From NCBI GenBank assembly GCA_947846985.1, contig CANTUZ010000003.1:59344096-59408095 (forward strand): a stretch of 64,000 nucleotides of DNA. The letters are read 5' to 3'. The notes under the pieces are model-generated. The model saw only the letters and a list, made by a program, of their open reading frames with translations. It did not search any database and was not told where the DNA came from. The position numbers and the translations under genes were made by a program. How positions within the stretch are numbered: position 1 is the stretch's first letter; each line of letters starts with the position of its first letter. This stretch comes from Fratercula arctica. Its lineage: Eukaryota; Chordata; Aves; Charadriiformes; Alcidae. Positions 35,771-46,673 of the stretch are shown in pieces.

Positions 35771-38700
35771 TTGGTGATTGATACTTTCTTTCGTTTGTGG
35801 TGTACAAGAGTCATTGGTATATCACAAACACCCAAGAGACTTTTGGACCACATCTTTAGCTGATTTCACTTCCACTTTTGCCAATGGAAAAAAAAGCTAA
35901 ATTTGGTGGAATGGACCAAGCACAATGCAGGAGAAGGAGAACCCTGGAGGTTTCTAGAGCTGAGCAGTGGTTGCTTTCCCTTTTGATAGACCATCAGCCC
36001 TGAAAATGTTCTCTTAGAGCCTGCTGAGCTCCCGCCTGGCGGCTGAAATTAAGAATTTTGCTGTCCTTACTTAGACTTTTCCTGTGTAGGAGCGATTTGG
36101 TGTCCCATTGTGAAACTTATTAAGTACAGGATAATGGCTTGACATTGTAGGTTTCCTTGGAGTAATTTCAAAAGTCGATGTGATGTGGGATATGAAGCTT
36201 TAAGGTGCTATTTGTACTAGGAGTGCCCTGTAGTACTACACCCTGGTCTAACCTTGTCTGATAGATAGACATCATGAAACCTGAGCAGTGCCTTTCCAAG
36301 AAATGTTTTGGGTTTTATGCTTGTTGAGAACCTGTAACCGAGCCGTCAGCTTGGCCTGTCCCACAAATATCAACACAGCCCTGTGAAAGAAGAGAGGTTT
36401 TATATGCAGATTCAGGCATCTTGGTAGACCTTCATCTTTTTAGAAGAGTTTGCTCAAAAGAGTCGTGTTCATGTTAATAAACACAGTTGATTTGTGTTTT
36501 GTAGAAAGGAACCTAACTGCAAAGAGTGAAATTTCACGTATACCTAAAAAACACAGCAGAAAGTGTATACATATTTTACTGAAATTTTTAAGAGGTGTTC
36601 TAATGCAATTGGATATTATACATACTGACTTCCGGTGCTTCATGCAATAAAAAGAAGGAAGTGATGTAAAATACGGCCAGAATAATTTTAAAGAGCTTTT
36701 TTTTTTTTTTTTTTCTTTTTTTCCCCTGCTAGGCATCCTGAGGGTTGCAAAGAAAGCAGCATCCTTAAATGTGCAGTCTAATTAATGTATCTTATATTAG
36801 CGTTGTAGTGGTCAGAGTCTTCAGGCAATGCTAAATGACTACATTTGCTATAGCAAAATGCCTGTATTGAGTCACTAGTCAAAATGAAACATTTTGGCTG
36901 CAGAGTAGTGACTGTTGTGACATCTATGCGATATGTGGGATTTGGGGCTTAACAGTTGATCTCAGCTGAACTTGAACAAAATATTCAGAATGGATTGAAA
37001 TAAAACTGCCACAAAGGCCCATTCCACTTTGGGTGCAAAAAATGGAAAAAAAAAAAATGGTAAGAACATGCTACTGATGTTTAGCATGCGTCTGTTTTTG
37101 TTTTGACATGTGGTGACCACAGGGCTTAGTAAACAATGACAGGTTTTAAAATAAGCTTGTATAATAATTGGTGTGAGTGAAAAACAAACGCAAGCTCCTC
37201 AGATACTATAAATGTCTTCCTATGTAATTCTTCCCAGGGAGAGGGCGTCTGTCGGAGGCAGTGTATTTGCTCATTCAAGAAAGTGTTTGAAAGACACTGA
37301 TATTTTCATGTGAAATGCAAGCGGCTTCTTCTGACACGGTGTGAAAGGAGGCATATCTGTTCGCAAAATCCGCCATGGTTGCATAATTAGGATTGCATAA
37401 CTTTTAAACTAAAAGCGCCTCACTTCCCAGAAAATTCAGCAATATTTTCCCTCTAAGATGAAAATGCTAGGCAAAGGCCTGATATTTGCCTTGTTTTTCC
37501 ATTTGGCAATAAAATAATAATTACTGAGTCTTTAAACATGATACAGTATTTACACAAATTTTGATTATTTTTTTACCTAGGAAAACTTGGGGAAAATCTT
37601 TCACAAGTGCTGCTAAATTCATGGTTTAGTTAATCTGTCCTTTCTAAGGTGTGAAATCTCCCTTTCTGATTAACACTTTTCTTTGTTTTGAATTGAGACA
37701 AAATTTAATCTCAGTAATTTTCACCAGTTCTGGCAAATGCAAAACTTTTATTGCAATCCCAGTGGCATCACATAGCATCCTTGGTTAGTGTTTGAGCCTT
37801 TGCTTTTCACAGATTTTAGGTATTTAGCATTTGGGGGGCTACATAATGCCTATTCGTTTACACAGTGATAGCTTGGCACCAAGAGCAGGGCCAAAGCTGC
37901 ATTTCTTTTCTACACTGCAGGCATGAAAAAAAGGTAATCACACCTACAAATAGTGATCAGAAGCTATTTCAGACTTTAACGGTTTAGCACGGTATCCTTG
38001 TGTTCAATTGCTGTGGCTCAGAAGAAGGTGAGATAGAGTTGAATTTCTGCTGAGGAAGGGAGCAGCCCAAGAATTAAGAGCTCATTTGTATCTCTGCACT
38101 GCTTTGGGTACTGCTATACATTTTTAATGTGAATTTAGAAAATAGTGTTTACTTACTGCTTAACTCACCCTTGAGAGAAGCTCATTCTTCTGCAGGTTAG
38201 GACCAATGGGATTAGGCATCATATAAACCTAACTTCAGCCATCAAAATAGTGCTTAAAGTGGTGGGCATCTCTTTCTGACTGTTCTCGGCATGGGAGCTG
38301 CTCTCACTCTCCTAAGTCACTGTGTACTACGATTCAAAAGAAAACGGGGGGAGGGAGCAAAACGACTGTGATATTTTTGTTGCCTTCTGAAATTTTAATA
38401 ACACTGCAAGTGCTGTCTGTCTGATCTGCTGTTGCTCTGCCATCACATTTTAAGGTCCACATGGGAAATGATTGGTATTTTACTCATCCGTTTTTGTATT
38501 TTAACCCGTTCCCTTAGGAAATAAGTAACAGCGTAAGAAGATTAGCAGTATATATAATTCTCTTACTTAGTTCCATATCTGAATAATCCCTATAGAGGTA
38601 GATTCAGGATGTCCGCGTCGGAAGACGGTCATGTAGAACAGGTAGATTTTGTATTATCTGACATGCCTAAGCACCTCCGGCAGACTCTTATGTGCACAGC

Positions 38701-41700
38701 AAGGGTAGGCGACCAGAAACAAAATATTTACCTGATCCGTTAAAAGCAGTGGGATCAGGGAGATCAATTAGCTGCTAATTGGCTGACAAGATTGTTTGTC
38801 CTGTTGTCTCTTTGATAGCAGGTTTTTGCTCAATTCAAGGGGAAGAAGTGTGAATTGTTTGCAAACTTTTACCTATAAAGGAAATGTTTCAGATGAATTT
38901 GGCTCCTGTGTAGCTTTTTCTCCCCCCCTTTTTTTTTATGGCCATCCTGTGGAAATAAGTCTGTGTTCAGTTGGACTTTGGCAATGTGAAAGCTTTTTTT
39001 ATACATTTTTTCCATCCGGTAGTAATGTGTGCATTGTGTGTGATGCTGAAACAGGAAATAGTGATGTACTTGAAGTGAGCAATCCTTCTTCTATGGCTTC
39101 TTAAAATACACTCAACTTGAATTTAAGTTTTTTGGGGGGTGCTATTTTTCTATAGAGAGTGGCAATTTAAAATTATATTTGAGATACTTAACCTAGCAAA
39201 AACTGAGTGTTTTGCTGCATCAGTGCTCTAAGCTTTTCTGATGCAAACCAGCATCTCTTAAAGAATTGCCCATTTTTTCTTACTACCGTGTAATCGAACA
39301 TTTATTGCAATATATGTTATGAATTTCTCTGTAGACATCTTAGAGGTGTTGGATTAATTTATTTTCACCTTGTAAAAAATAGCCTCAGATATTTAGTATG
39401 TAGGATGTAAGAGCCTAAACCTAAGTGATGTCTGATTCTGTTTGTTTTTATGAGGAATAAGTCTGGAATTATGTCCTTGGATTTGCGACTCATTGCCTCA
39501 GATTCATACGAGGATAATGTAGGGCGAAATTTGGCTCTTACTTTTACTTGCTGTTGGAATTATTTGTCTCCTTTTAGTCGCTTTGAGTCAAACCTCATAT
39601 CTGTTCAAAGCTCCTTGAAGTCAAATGAGAGACTCTTGTTTCATACCTGATTTCTCTGTAAGATCACCGCAGAAGGGATAGAGTGTGCCTGACCTCTGAT
39701 TCGGTAGGATCACATTCAGAGGAGGGAAGGACAGCCTTGGTCTTCTTCACAGCATATACCCATTGATATTTCTATGGAATGTCTGAGACAGGTGTAAGTT
39801 CCTACAGTTAAGGTTAATGGTGTTAGAGTACAACAGACTTGTTTATTTATTTGTTTTCTTAGTTGGCTTCAGTGTGCTTTTAAGCAGAGAGGTTCCAGTT
39901 ATCTTCTTCAACATACTCAGATAATGGTCTCAGATAATAGTTTGAATTATCTGAATTAAGAAGATTAAGGCGAGTTTGGTAAAGCCTTGAAACGAATGAA
40001 ATAACCAATACTACTACAGTTAACTAAAATGTGCTGTTATATACCATCTCTCAACGGCGGAGATTCTAGAATAGTTCTCAAAATATGAGCCAGATTTAGT
40101 GCGAGCACAGAAATAATAAATCGCACAAATCAGGATGCCAGGTTTTATACCGCTTCTAGTTTTACGTGCATGGACCTTGTTCCTTGAAAACAGCAACTAC
40201 CAGGGACACGTACGTGCGTTCGTAGAAACCTGAGAGCGAGAGCCTGAAGTTGGTGTTTGGTCACGGTGAGCTTGGAGTCTACCCTTGATGCGTCTGTAAC
40301 TGGATCCTCTCAGTCAGTCCCCTCCGTTCCTGGCTTCTCGGGGAATCCGTGTCAGCGCAAGTGTTAATGGAGAACAGGTCCTGCCCTGTAGCTTCTCCTC
40401 AAGTAAGCTTAGTACAGTTTCTTTGATCATTTAATAGTAAATGCACTGTGTACTACGCGTGCTTCTTGAGCAGTATTTGGTTTTGTATTGGTTAGGACTT
40501 TTAAGTGACATTTAAAAAAATACATTGTAACGATTGGTTCAGCTGCCCAGATTTAAAAAACATTTGTGTTATTCTAAATGTTTCAGGGTATTTTCAAAAC
40601 TGTGGTTCTCTGGCTGGTTTTGGAGAATGGCAGTGCGTTCAGTAAAGCACTGAAATCCGGAGGCCAGGCAGAACATCTGTGGTGGAATTAAATGAAAAAA
40701 ATTAGAGTAGTATCTTCAAATGTGAAGAGGTAACAACAGCAATTACAATATAGAAAGTGTTAGATTAAAATAAATACACCTAACCTGTTTTAAAAGGGCT
40801 GCCTTCTTGGAATTGCGTGTGTAAAAGGATATCTTAAACTCCTGCCAAACTGCAGCAAAAGCACAGGCATCCTTGCATTCCCCAGTAATTCAAGACTTTG
40901 CCAAGTGCCAGTGGTTGACATAGGAATTTACAGTCATTCCTAGAGGTGTTCAAATAGACAGGTAGAAGGCCAGCTTCAAAACCACAGTCAGATGGGACCC
41001 GCTAACCTGGGGCTGTTGGAAATGCAAAGAGAATCTCTCTGATCAAGAATGTCAAGCCTTTTTACAAAAATTAGAAATTTAAGAAGTGTTTCTTCTTGCT
41101 TATCTTTTTAGTAAGTGCACTTCAAAGACCACAAGTGTGGTGTCAAGCAGTACAAAAAAGCTTGCAGTTGGTTATCTTTTTTTTCATTTGTGTAAAATGT
41201 CAAAACTATATAACCCAAGGACTGCATTCCTTTTGTTCTGTTGCTACATAACATCCGCAGCCCATGAATGAATGTGTAACCTTGTGCGGAAGGATGAACA
41301 AACACTTGTCTGTCTTCACGCTGGTTAAATCCTTCAGTTCAGAGATGCACACTGACTGCTGGTTGAGAGCTCTTCTTCAGACTTAGCCCACCTATGACTT
41401 TGCCTAGGTAGAAGAAGCTGTAAATCCATGTTTTATTAGGGTTCCCAGTCTTTATTTTTCACTGGGATGTCAACACCAAACAGCTCTTTGGGGAATATCG
41501 TTAGTGGGGCAGAGAGAAACGTGGGGTAGGACAGCAAGCCAAAGGTGTGCTTTCTTCCCGAAAGGCCAAGGCAATTTTCTTCTTGGTTGCAGGTGGGGAA
41601 GAGCTCAGAGGTGGCCTCTCTTTCTTACAAAGCTGCTTGGCTGCTGGGCTTATCCCAGACGTAAACTAGACTTGCCTAATAAGGGTCTTGGCAGAGGTCT

Positions 41701-44700
41701 GTGCATGAGTGTAAGGATTTCAGAGGAGCCACTGCAGCTTGTCTGTGCTAACGCTTGCCCTATAGAATATGAATTCTTCAGGGGCCAGTTACTGTGGTTT
41801 TAGGCCGGCTTTGTGCTGGCAGAGCTGGACAGAAAGGATTTAAAACAGGGCTGGATCTGACCCTTAGTCCTTACGCTAGAGTCAATATTTATTCTGTATG
41901 GTGCACTCAGGATTTAGCCTGGAAGACATAAGCTTCCAATTTGTTCACTTGCAAGAGCCGTAATATGAGCTACAAATTGAGAAGTAGTAAAGTTGTATTT
42001 TGCCAAATTTTATTTTAAAGCTGTTGAGTGTAACCATTTTAATGGTCTGAAAAAAAGAGGGGGGAGAAAAAAAGGAAGGAAGGAATAATCTTGGAGCTCT
42101 GCAGTCAACCAGATATACGTCCCCTCCATGCAGCACACAAAGGTACCATAGGAAAAGGAGAGACAGGATAATGCTCCTTTCTAGAAAGTTTTAAAAGTCT
42201 TGATTTAGTAGGTGCATCTGACATAAATACAGCTCCCAGTTTCCCAGTAATCTTCTCGTATTCAAAGTTTTCACAGAAGTAAAATGTCCGGGTTTGAGAT
42301 GGGTAGATAGTGCAGTTAGTGTGGCTGGGGGAGCTGGCTCCTGGGCCGCATTCCTACTGGGAAACCTGGCTTGGCCCCCAGCCAGGCAGGACTTTGCAGC
42401 TCCTGTCAAATGATGTGCTCAGCGCAACTCCCGTACGGCTTTTGATCCGTGTAGGTGGGCTCCTCTTAGTCACCCCAGCGGAGCTGAACCGTGCCAAAGG
42501 TATTAAAGAAAACGCTCGTTTTTATCATCCTTAGTTCCTTAGTTTGAAATATGTAGTACTTGAAATATAGGGAGTTTCTGTCTATTGAGTAGTATATCTG
42601 TGGTGAAGACCAATGTTGAAAAGTATATTTACAGTGTTTTCTAAGGGAGAAACAATCAGTTGAAAAATGGAAGTCTGTTGTCGGCTTAAGCAAGGCTGTG
42701 GATGCAGGCAGATGGGATAGAAACTTGACTGGAAAAAACCAGGGAGAATGCAAACTAGCTTTGCAGTGTCTTAGATTTCTCCAGTTAGGTCAGTCTTCCA
42801 TTAGAGAGGAGAAAAAAAAAGAAAGAAACAGAAACTGAAAGAAATAATATTAAAGCCATCTTTGACACAGGATGGATGGCAGCTCAAACCAAACCAGAAA
42901 TGATTATGTTGCTTCTGGAAAGGGATTTATTTTCCCCAGGAGAGTGACTCTGACCAAACTTAAGCCATCAATAATCCCTGTAATTAGCCTGTACCTGTTT
43001 CGTAGTGTAGGTTGAAAAATTATATAGAACATTCCGAAAATAGCAGGACCGCAGAGTGGCTTGAACTCTGTAACGGAGGTCTCAGTCCAGAACAGAAAAT
43101 TGTTGGAAGCATATTAGCATCATCTTTTGCTCAAATAAAACCATTACTGTCACATTTCTGTGACTGGCAGATTTCTTCTCTAAAGGTGCTCTCGGTAGAG
43201 GGAGTATGGAACTGATAGGATGCTCCCATCTTCTAGAAGTTTCTTCTTCACCATTTGCAAAATTGCCTAATAAGGAGAAAAGTATTTTTCTTTGAAAATG
43301 GCGAATAACTTTATGCTCTGTCAGTGAGGAACATTCCCTCTCATCCCTGTTTCTGCTTCTTCAAGACATGCATTTTCCTTTACATCCATGCTCATACACT
43401 GGCATCGTTACTGACCTGAGATTCAGTTTAGCTCAGCTGCCGAAAATGTTTTGCCACTTACCTGGTATTTCCTCGTAAGGCGCTGCAGAACTGCTCTGTA
43501 GTAACCACTTCTGATATATTGTAAATCGCACATGAGAATTTCTTTTTCCATTTGTAAGGACACTTTTTATTTGAGGAAGCGGATTAGGAAAATTAAAAAA
43601 AAGTTTTACTTGGATTACTTTTTTCTTTTAGAGAATCAGACAAGAGAGGTATTTAAAAAACCATTAGCACATCAGAACTGAAGGACATTATGACCTAAAA
43701 TATTCTGGTTTGCTATTATTTTGTTCTAGATGGGATTTCTCAATAGTTACAATTTAAAAATACGTTATCCATATTTGACTAAAGCAACAGTCCATTAGCT
43801 ATTGCTGTCCTGACTACTGATGTTATTTGCGCTATTAAAGAGTTGATAACAGGTGGCACAGTAGAGGCTCTATTTGCGTCAAGTCATGGGGCTTTACTAA
43901 TGTCCATTTGTTCTTTGAAAATGTTGTTAATTACAAAGAATTTAAAGTTATTTTTTAATTTTTGATGATTCTTTTCTTTTATAGACTACTATTTTATCAT
44001 CTGTTGGTTTTATTCAATGGCGAAAGCATGAGTGCTCTAGCCGTTTTCCTGGCAATTTCTAATTGAAAATCATTATAGTAGCCTATAGCCTCTGAAGATA
44101 ATAGCCCAGCTATTTCTAAAGATCTGTTCTTTAGAGATGCTCTGAATGTTGTCCTGAATAAAAACCATAAAGAAAAGCCATAATTGTTGCTTTTGTTATC
44201 ACAGTTGAACAAACATCCTTTTTAATGAACCAAAACCCAAAATCTGTTTTCAAGATAAGATTGGCTGAAAAATGGAAGGGAGGGTCCTCCTTTAATGGGA
44301 GAAATGCTCTTTAGGGCAGGGAGGTGCTTTGTCAGGGGTGTTCTCTGTGCTGGTCTTTTCTGCAATACCAAGAGTAGCCTGCAGTCTGGTGATGGTCAGG
44401 CAGGTGGCAAATCAGGGCAGTCACAGAAGTCTTTTAGCCATTTGGTTTTTGGTCTGTAGGTTTCTTCTTTGAGAAGGCAGTCATATATTCATGAGCAGTA
44501 TCCCACCGACGTTAAGTGATTTGGAAACCTATTTGCGTTTCACTACATTTTCTTGTACCTGAGTGGTGACACCCTGACCGGGATTTCTTTCTGGTCCCTG
44601 AAACATTTAATGAGGGGCTGGGAGCCTAAAAGCATTAGCTGGAAAGAGGCATTGAAAGGGGATTTGCCAATGGGATTCAGGGATAATCCAGGCTTAGCAA

Positions 44701-45007
44701 TGGCGTAGGAATGAAGAAGGACATTGGCAGCTCTCTTTTTACTGATTCAGGAAGGTGAGATTGCATTAGTTTAGACTTGCAGTTATTCATCTACAAACTA
44801 GAAACATAAATACTTTAAAAAGGCTCTCACTCGTTATTCTTCAAATGTGTTTGCTCGGACCTCTAAGACGCAACATGAAATTTTCCCAGTGGATGGATAA
44901 ATGAAATTTTCAGGCCTCTACTGTAAAGAAGAGAAAACTGGAAAACTGTCTTCAGTATCTACACTTAATATCAAGAATTTGTTATGACTATTATTTTTTT
45001 TCTACAG
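35771..45007. other. HIVEP2: Repeat-poor AT-rich non-coding stretch, probable 5'-UTR intron of HIVEP2
   Basis: No CR1 is recognised here, and apart from a T-rich run (36697-36722) few simple repeats. Frames are short. The repeat-poor, AT-rich character with many homeodomain-like ATTA/TAAT cores (for example 37370-37540) would fit conserved non-coding DNA, but conservation cannot be judged from one sequence. Confidence 0.5.
36697..36722 (+). repeat. T-rich homopolymer, 26 bp
   Basis: Eighteen T, one C, then seven T. No retroposon body is recognised beside it. Confidence 0.9.
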
Positions 45008-45052
45008 GGAATTTGAAGATAGTCATGCCTATTAGATGCCTAGAAGATGCAG
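45008..45052 (+). other. HIVEP2: Probable non-coding (5'-UTR) exon of HIVEP2
   Basis: A T-rich tract ending TTTCTACAG precedes 45008 and GATGCAG|GTAATT follows 45052, so 45 nt are framed by a strong acceptor and a good donor. Human HIVEP2 is, as I recall, a ten-exon gene whose first four exons are non-coding and whose fifth is the giant exon. This segment is in the right place, 1.24 kb upstream of the giant exon, to be the fourth. It contains an ATG at 45025 whose frame stays open through the predicted junction to 46292. There is no direct proof of transcription. Confidence 0.55.
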
Positions 45053-46335
45053 GTAATTGTTTCATATTCCGATTCACTGTGTATTTTCCTGCACTGTGCT
45101 TATGTTTCTTCAAGCCAAATTCAGTTTTTCCATTGTAAGAATTAAAAATATTCCAGTATCTCTAACACTTCATTTTTTAACCTTTTCCTTGCTATTGTAA
45201 AATTGTAACTGCCTTTATAATTCTCACTGTTTCATCCAGAAAATATCCTGTGTTTGGATAATATGGAAGCAGGAAGCCTACATTGTTCTTCAAATTCAAA
45301 TGCTCTACTTGTCTATGAAAATCATACCTCTGAGCTTTTCTTCTTTATAATAGAACTGTGGAAACCTATTGCATTTAAGCATAAAAAGGGCATGTATAGC
45401 TGGATGGAAATGTTTCAACAGTGAAATCTAAAATGCTGAAGTCACATAAACACAGTTATAGCTTATTTCTCTAATACATGTTTTCCCTCTAGCAAGGCAC
45501 TCGCTAAAATTTACTATAGTGATTGGAAGGTGAGGAAAGGAACCAGCAGTGTTGTGTTCAGAATGCTTATTTGATGTCTGTCTTTTGACTGTTTAAAAGT
45601 AGTTTAAAAGGGTGATCAACACCTTCTTGTTAAACCAGAAGTACCTCACTTTAGCCATCTTAAATTTTGGTATGTGCTCCAAGTAGTCATTTAAGATTTC
45701 TGCCTAGCCGACAGTGAGAAACAGGCATCTCCAGAGTGGAGGGCCATGTGCATAGGCATCCTCTGTGTCTGAAGCACCCATCACGATATGGAAAGATTTC
45801 TCCTCTGGGAGTACTGATCACCCTCCTCTGACTCTAGAGGAAGACTAGGTGACAAAAGTGCATGTCTGAGCTGTAGGTGAGTAATACTGGATAAGGTAAT
45901 TCCCACCCACGGTGTTAGGACTCTATTTTCAGCAGTGATTTGCTGAAAGAGCTTTGAAAGTAGGTATTGGACTTTCTGAGAATCAAGCCTTTAAACTGTC
46001 CCCGGAAATCCTTCCAAAGCTACTGTTCAATTTGGAAAGTGTAGATCCCTGTTTTCTCTTCCTAGGGCTTTTATTGAGTAGTGATTGTGCTTGTGTACAA
46101 TCTCTGGAGCCAGTCTTTACTGTGTCTCTTGAACAAAAGGGGATTTGTGAAATGTAGTTACCTTCACTGGAGTACCTCAATATTTTTCGTAAAAGGCTCA
46201 ATGGAAGTGTAACTGACTGCATCGATGTTATTTCACATGGCTATATTAATTGGTGTGTGTGGTTTCTTTGTTTTTTGCTTTTTCCTTACAGATACCTGTG
46301 TCACCATGGAAGAGATGAAGAGAACTTTGCTCTAG
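45025..46335 (+). promoter_or_regulatory. Upstream ORF spanning the predicted leader splice junction (23 codons)
   Basis: If 45052 is joined to 46292, the ATG at 45025 reads nine codons, a codon split across the junction (G + AT), then through the strong-context ATG at 46306 to a TAG at 46333-46335. That makes 23 codons in total, joined as 45025-45052 and 46292-46335. The frame would be lost if either splice site were shifted by one base. It begins MPIRCLEDAD and ends MEEMKRTLL. Whether the peptide matters or only the act of translating it cannot be told. Confidence 0.45.
45053..46291 (+). other. HIVEP2: Probable last 5'-UTR intron of HIVEP2
   Basis: It runs from GTAATT at 45053 to the strong acceptor TTTTTCCTTACAG ending at 46291. 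No repeat or gene is seen inside. Confidence 0.55.
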
Positions 46336-46384
46336 TAGATCACAAATATCCCCGGGTCATTCTGCATCTCAGTATTTAATAACA

Positions 46385-46408
46385 ATGGAAATTGTCCAAA
46401 TGCTATAA
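46385..46408 (+). promoter_or_regulatory. Upstream ORF, 7 codons
   Basis: An ATG in the context AACAATGG is followed by seven codons and a TAA, within the probable HIVEP2 5'-UTR and before the main start. It is a candidate repressor of main-frame translation. It is short enough to occur by chance. Confidence 0.4.
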
Positions 46409-46421
46409 CAAGTTCTTGCAA

Positions 46422-46472
46422 ATGTGTAATAAACTGTTTAGGAAAGTTCCTGCCATGAGCAGAACTGTATAA
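46422..46472 (+). promoter_or_regulatory. Upstream ORF, 16 codons
   Basis: An ATG (GCAAATGT) opens 16 codons ending in TAA at 46470-46472, wholly inside the probable HIVEP2 5'-UTR. It contains a second in-frame ATG at 46455. With the two other upstream frames it makes a leader in which scanning ribosomes meet several starts before 46674. Confidence 0.4.
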
Positions 46473-46502
46473 TACTCACATTAGTGTACAGACACAAATC
46501 TA

Positions 46503-46673
46503 ATGCCTATAGACTACTGTGTGGAAAGTTCCAAAGAGAAAGAAAAGTCTGTGAACTTGCAACAGCCCTGGAAAAATGGGAGCAACAAAACTTTAAAAAG
46601 CACAGCTTTGGACACACTCCATGTGTCTGCACAGCTTTCAAGTGAACTAGCACTTAAGACCTTGTGTAACAAA
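46503..46673 (+). other. HIVEP2: In-frame 57-codon extension upstream of the HIVEP2 start
   Basis: The main frame is open back to a TAG at 46482-46484, and the first in-frame ATG is at 46503. Its context is weak (C at -3, C at +4). Translation from there would add 57 residues starting [16 protein letters not shown], with no domain I recognise. The accepted family start corresponds to 46674, so this is more likely 5'-UTR that happens to be open. It could give a minor longer isoform. Confidence 0.35.

Larger units (their letters stand above)
46292..46673 (+). other. HIVEP2: HIVEP2 5'-UTR part of the giant exon
   Basis: A strong acceptor (TTTGCTTTTTCCTTACAG) ends at 46291, so the giant exon probably begins at 46292 with 382 nt before the main ATG. 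The leader is AT-rich and contains several upstream ATGs. One at 46306 (CACCATGG, close to the ideal initiation context) opens a frame ending at 46335. Another at 46385 ends at 46408, and one at 46422 ends at 46472. An in-frame ATG at 46503 follows an in-frame TAG at 46482-46484. Such a leader would be expected to lower translation of the main frame. The exon start is inferred from splice signals only. Confidence 0.65.

Noticed and set aside
46503..46505. ATG at 46503 as the main HIVEP2 start
   Set aside because: Poor initiation context and no family match upstream of 46674, whereas the ATG at 46674 has a strong context and matches the recalled family N-terminus.
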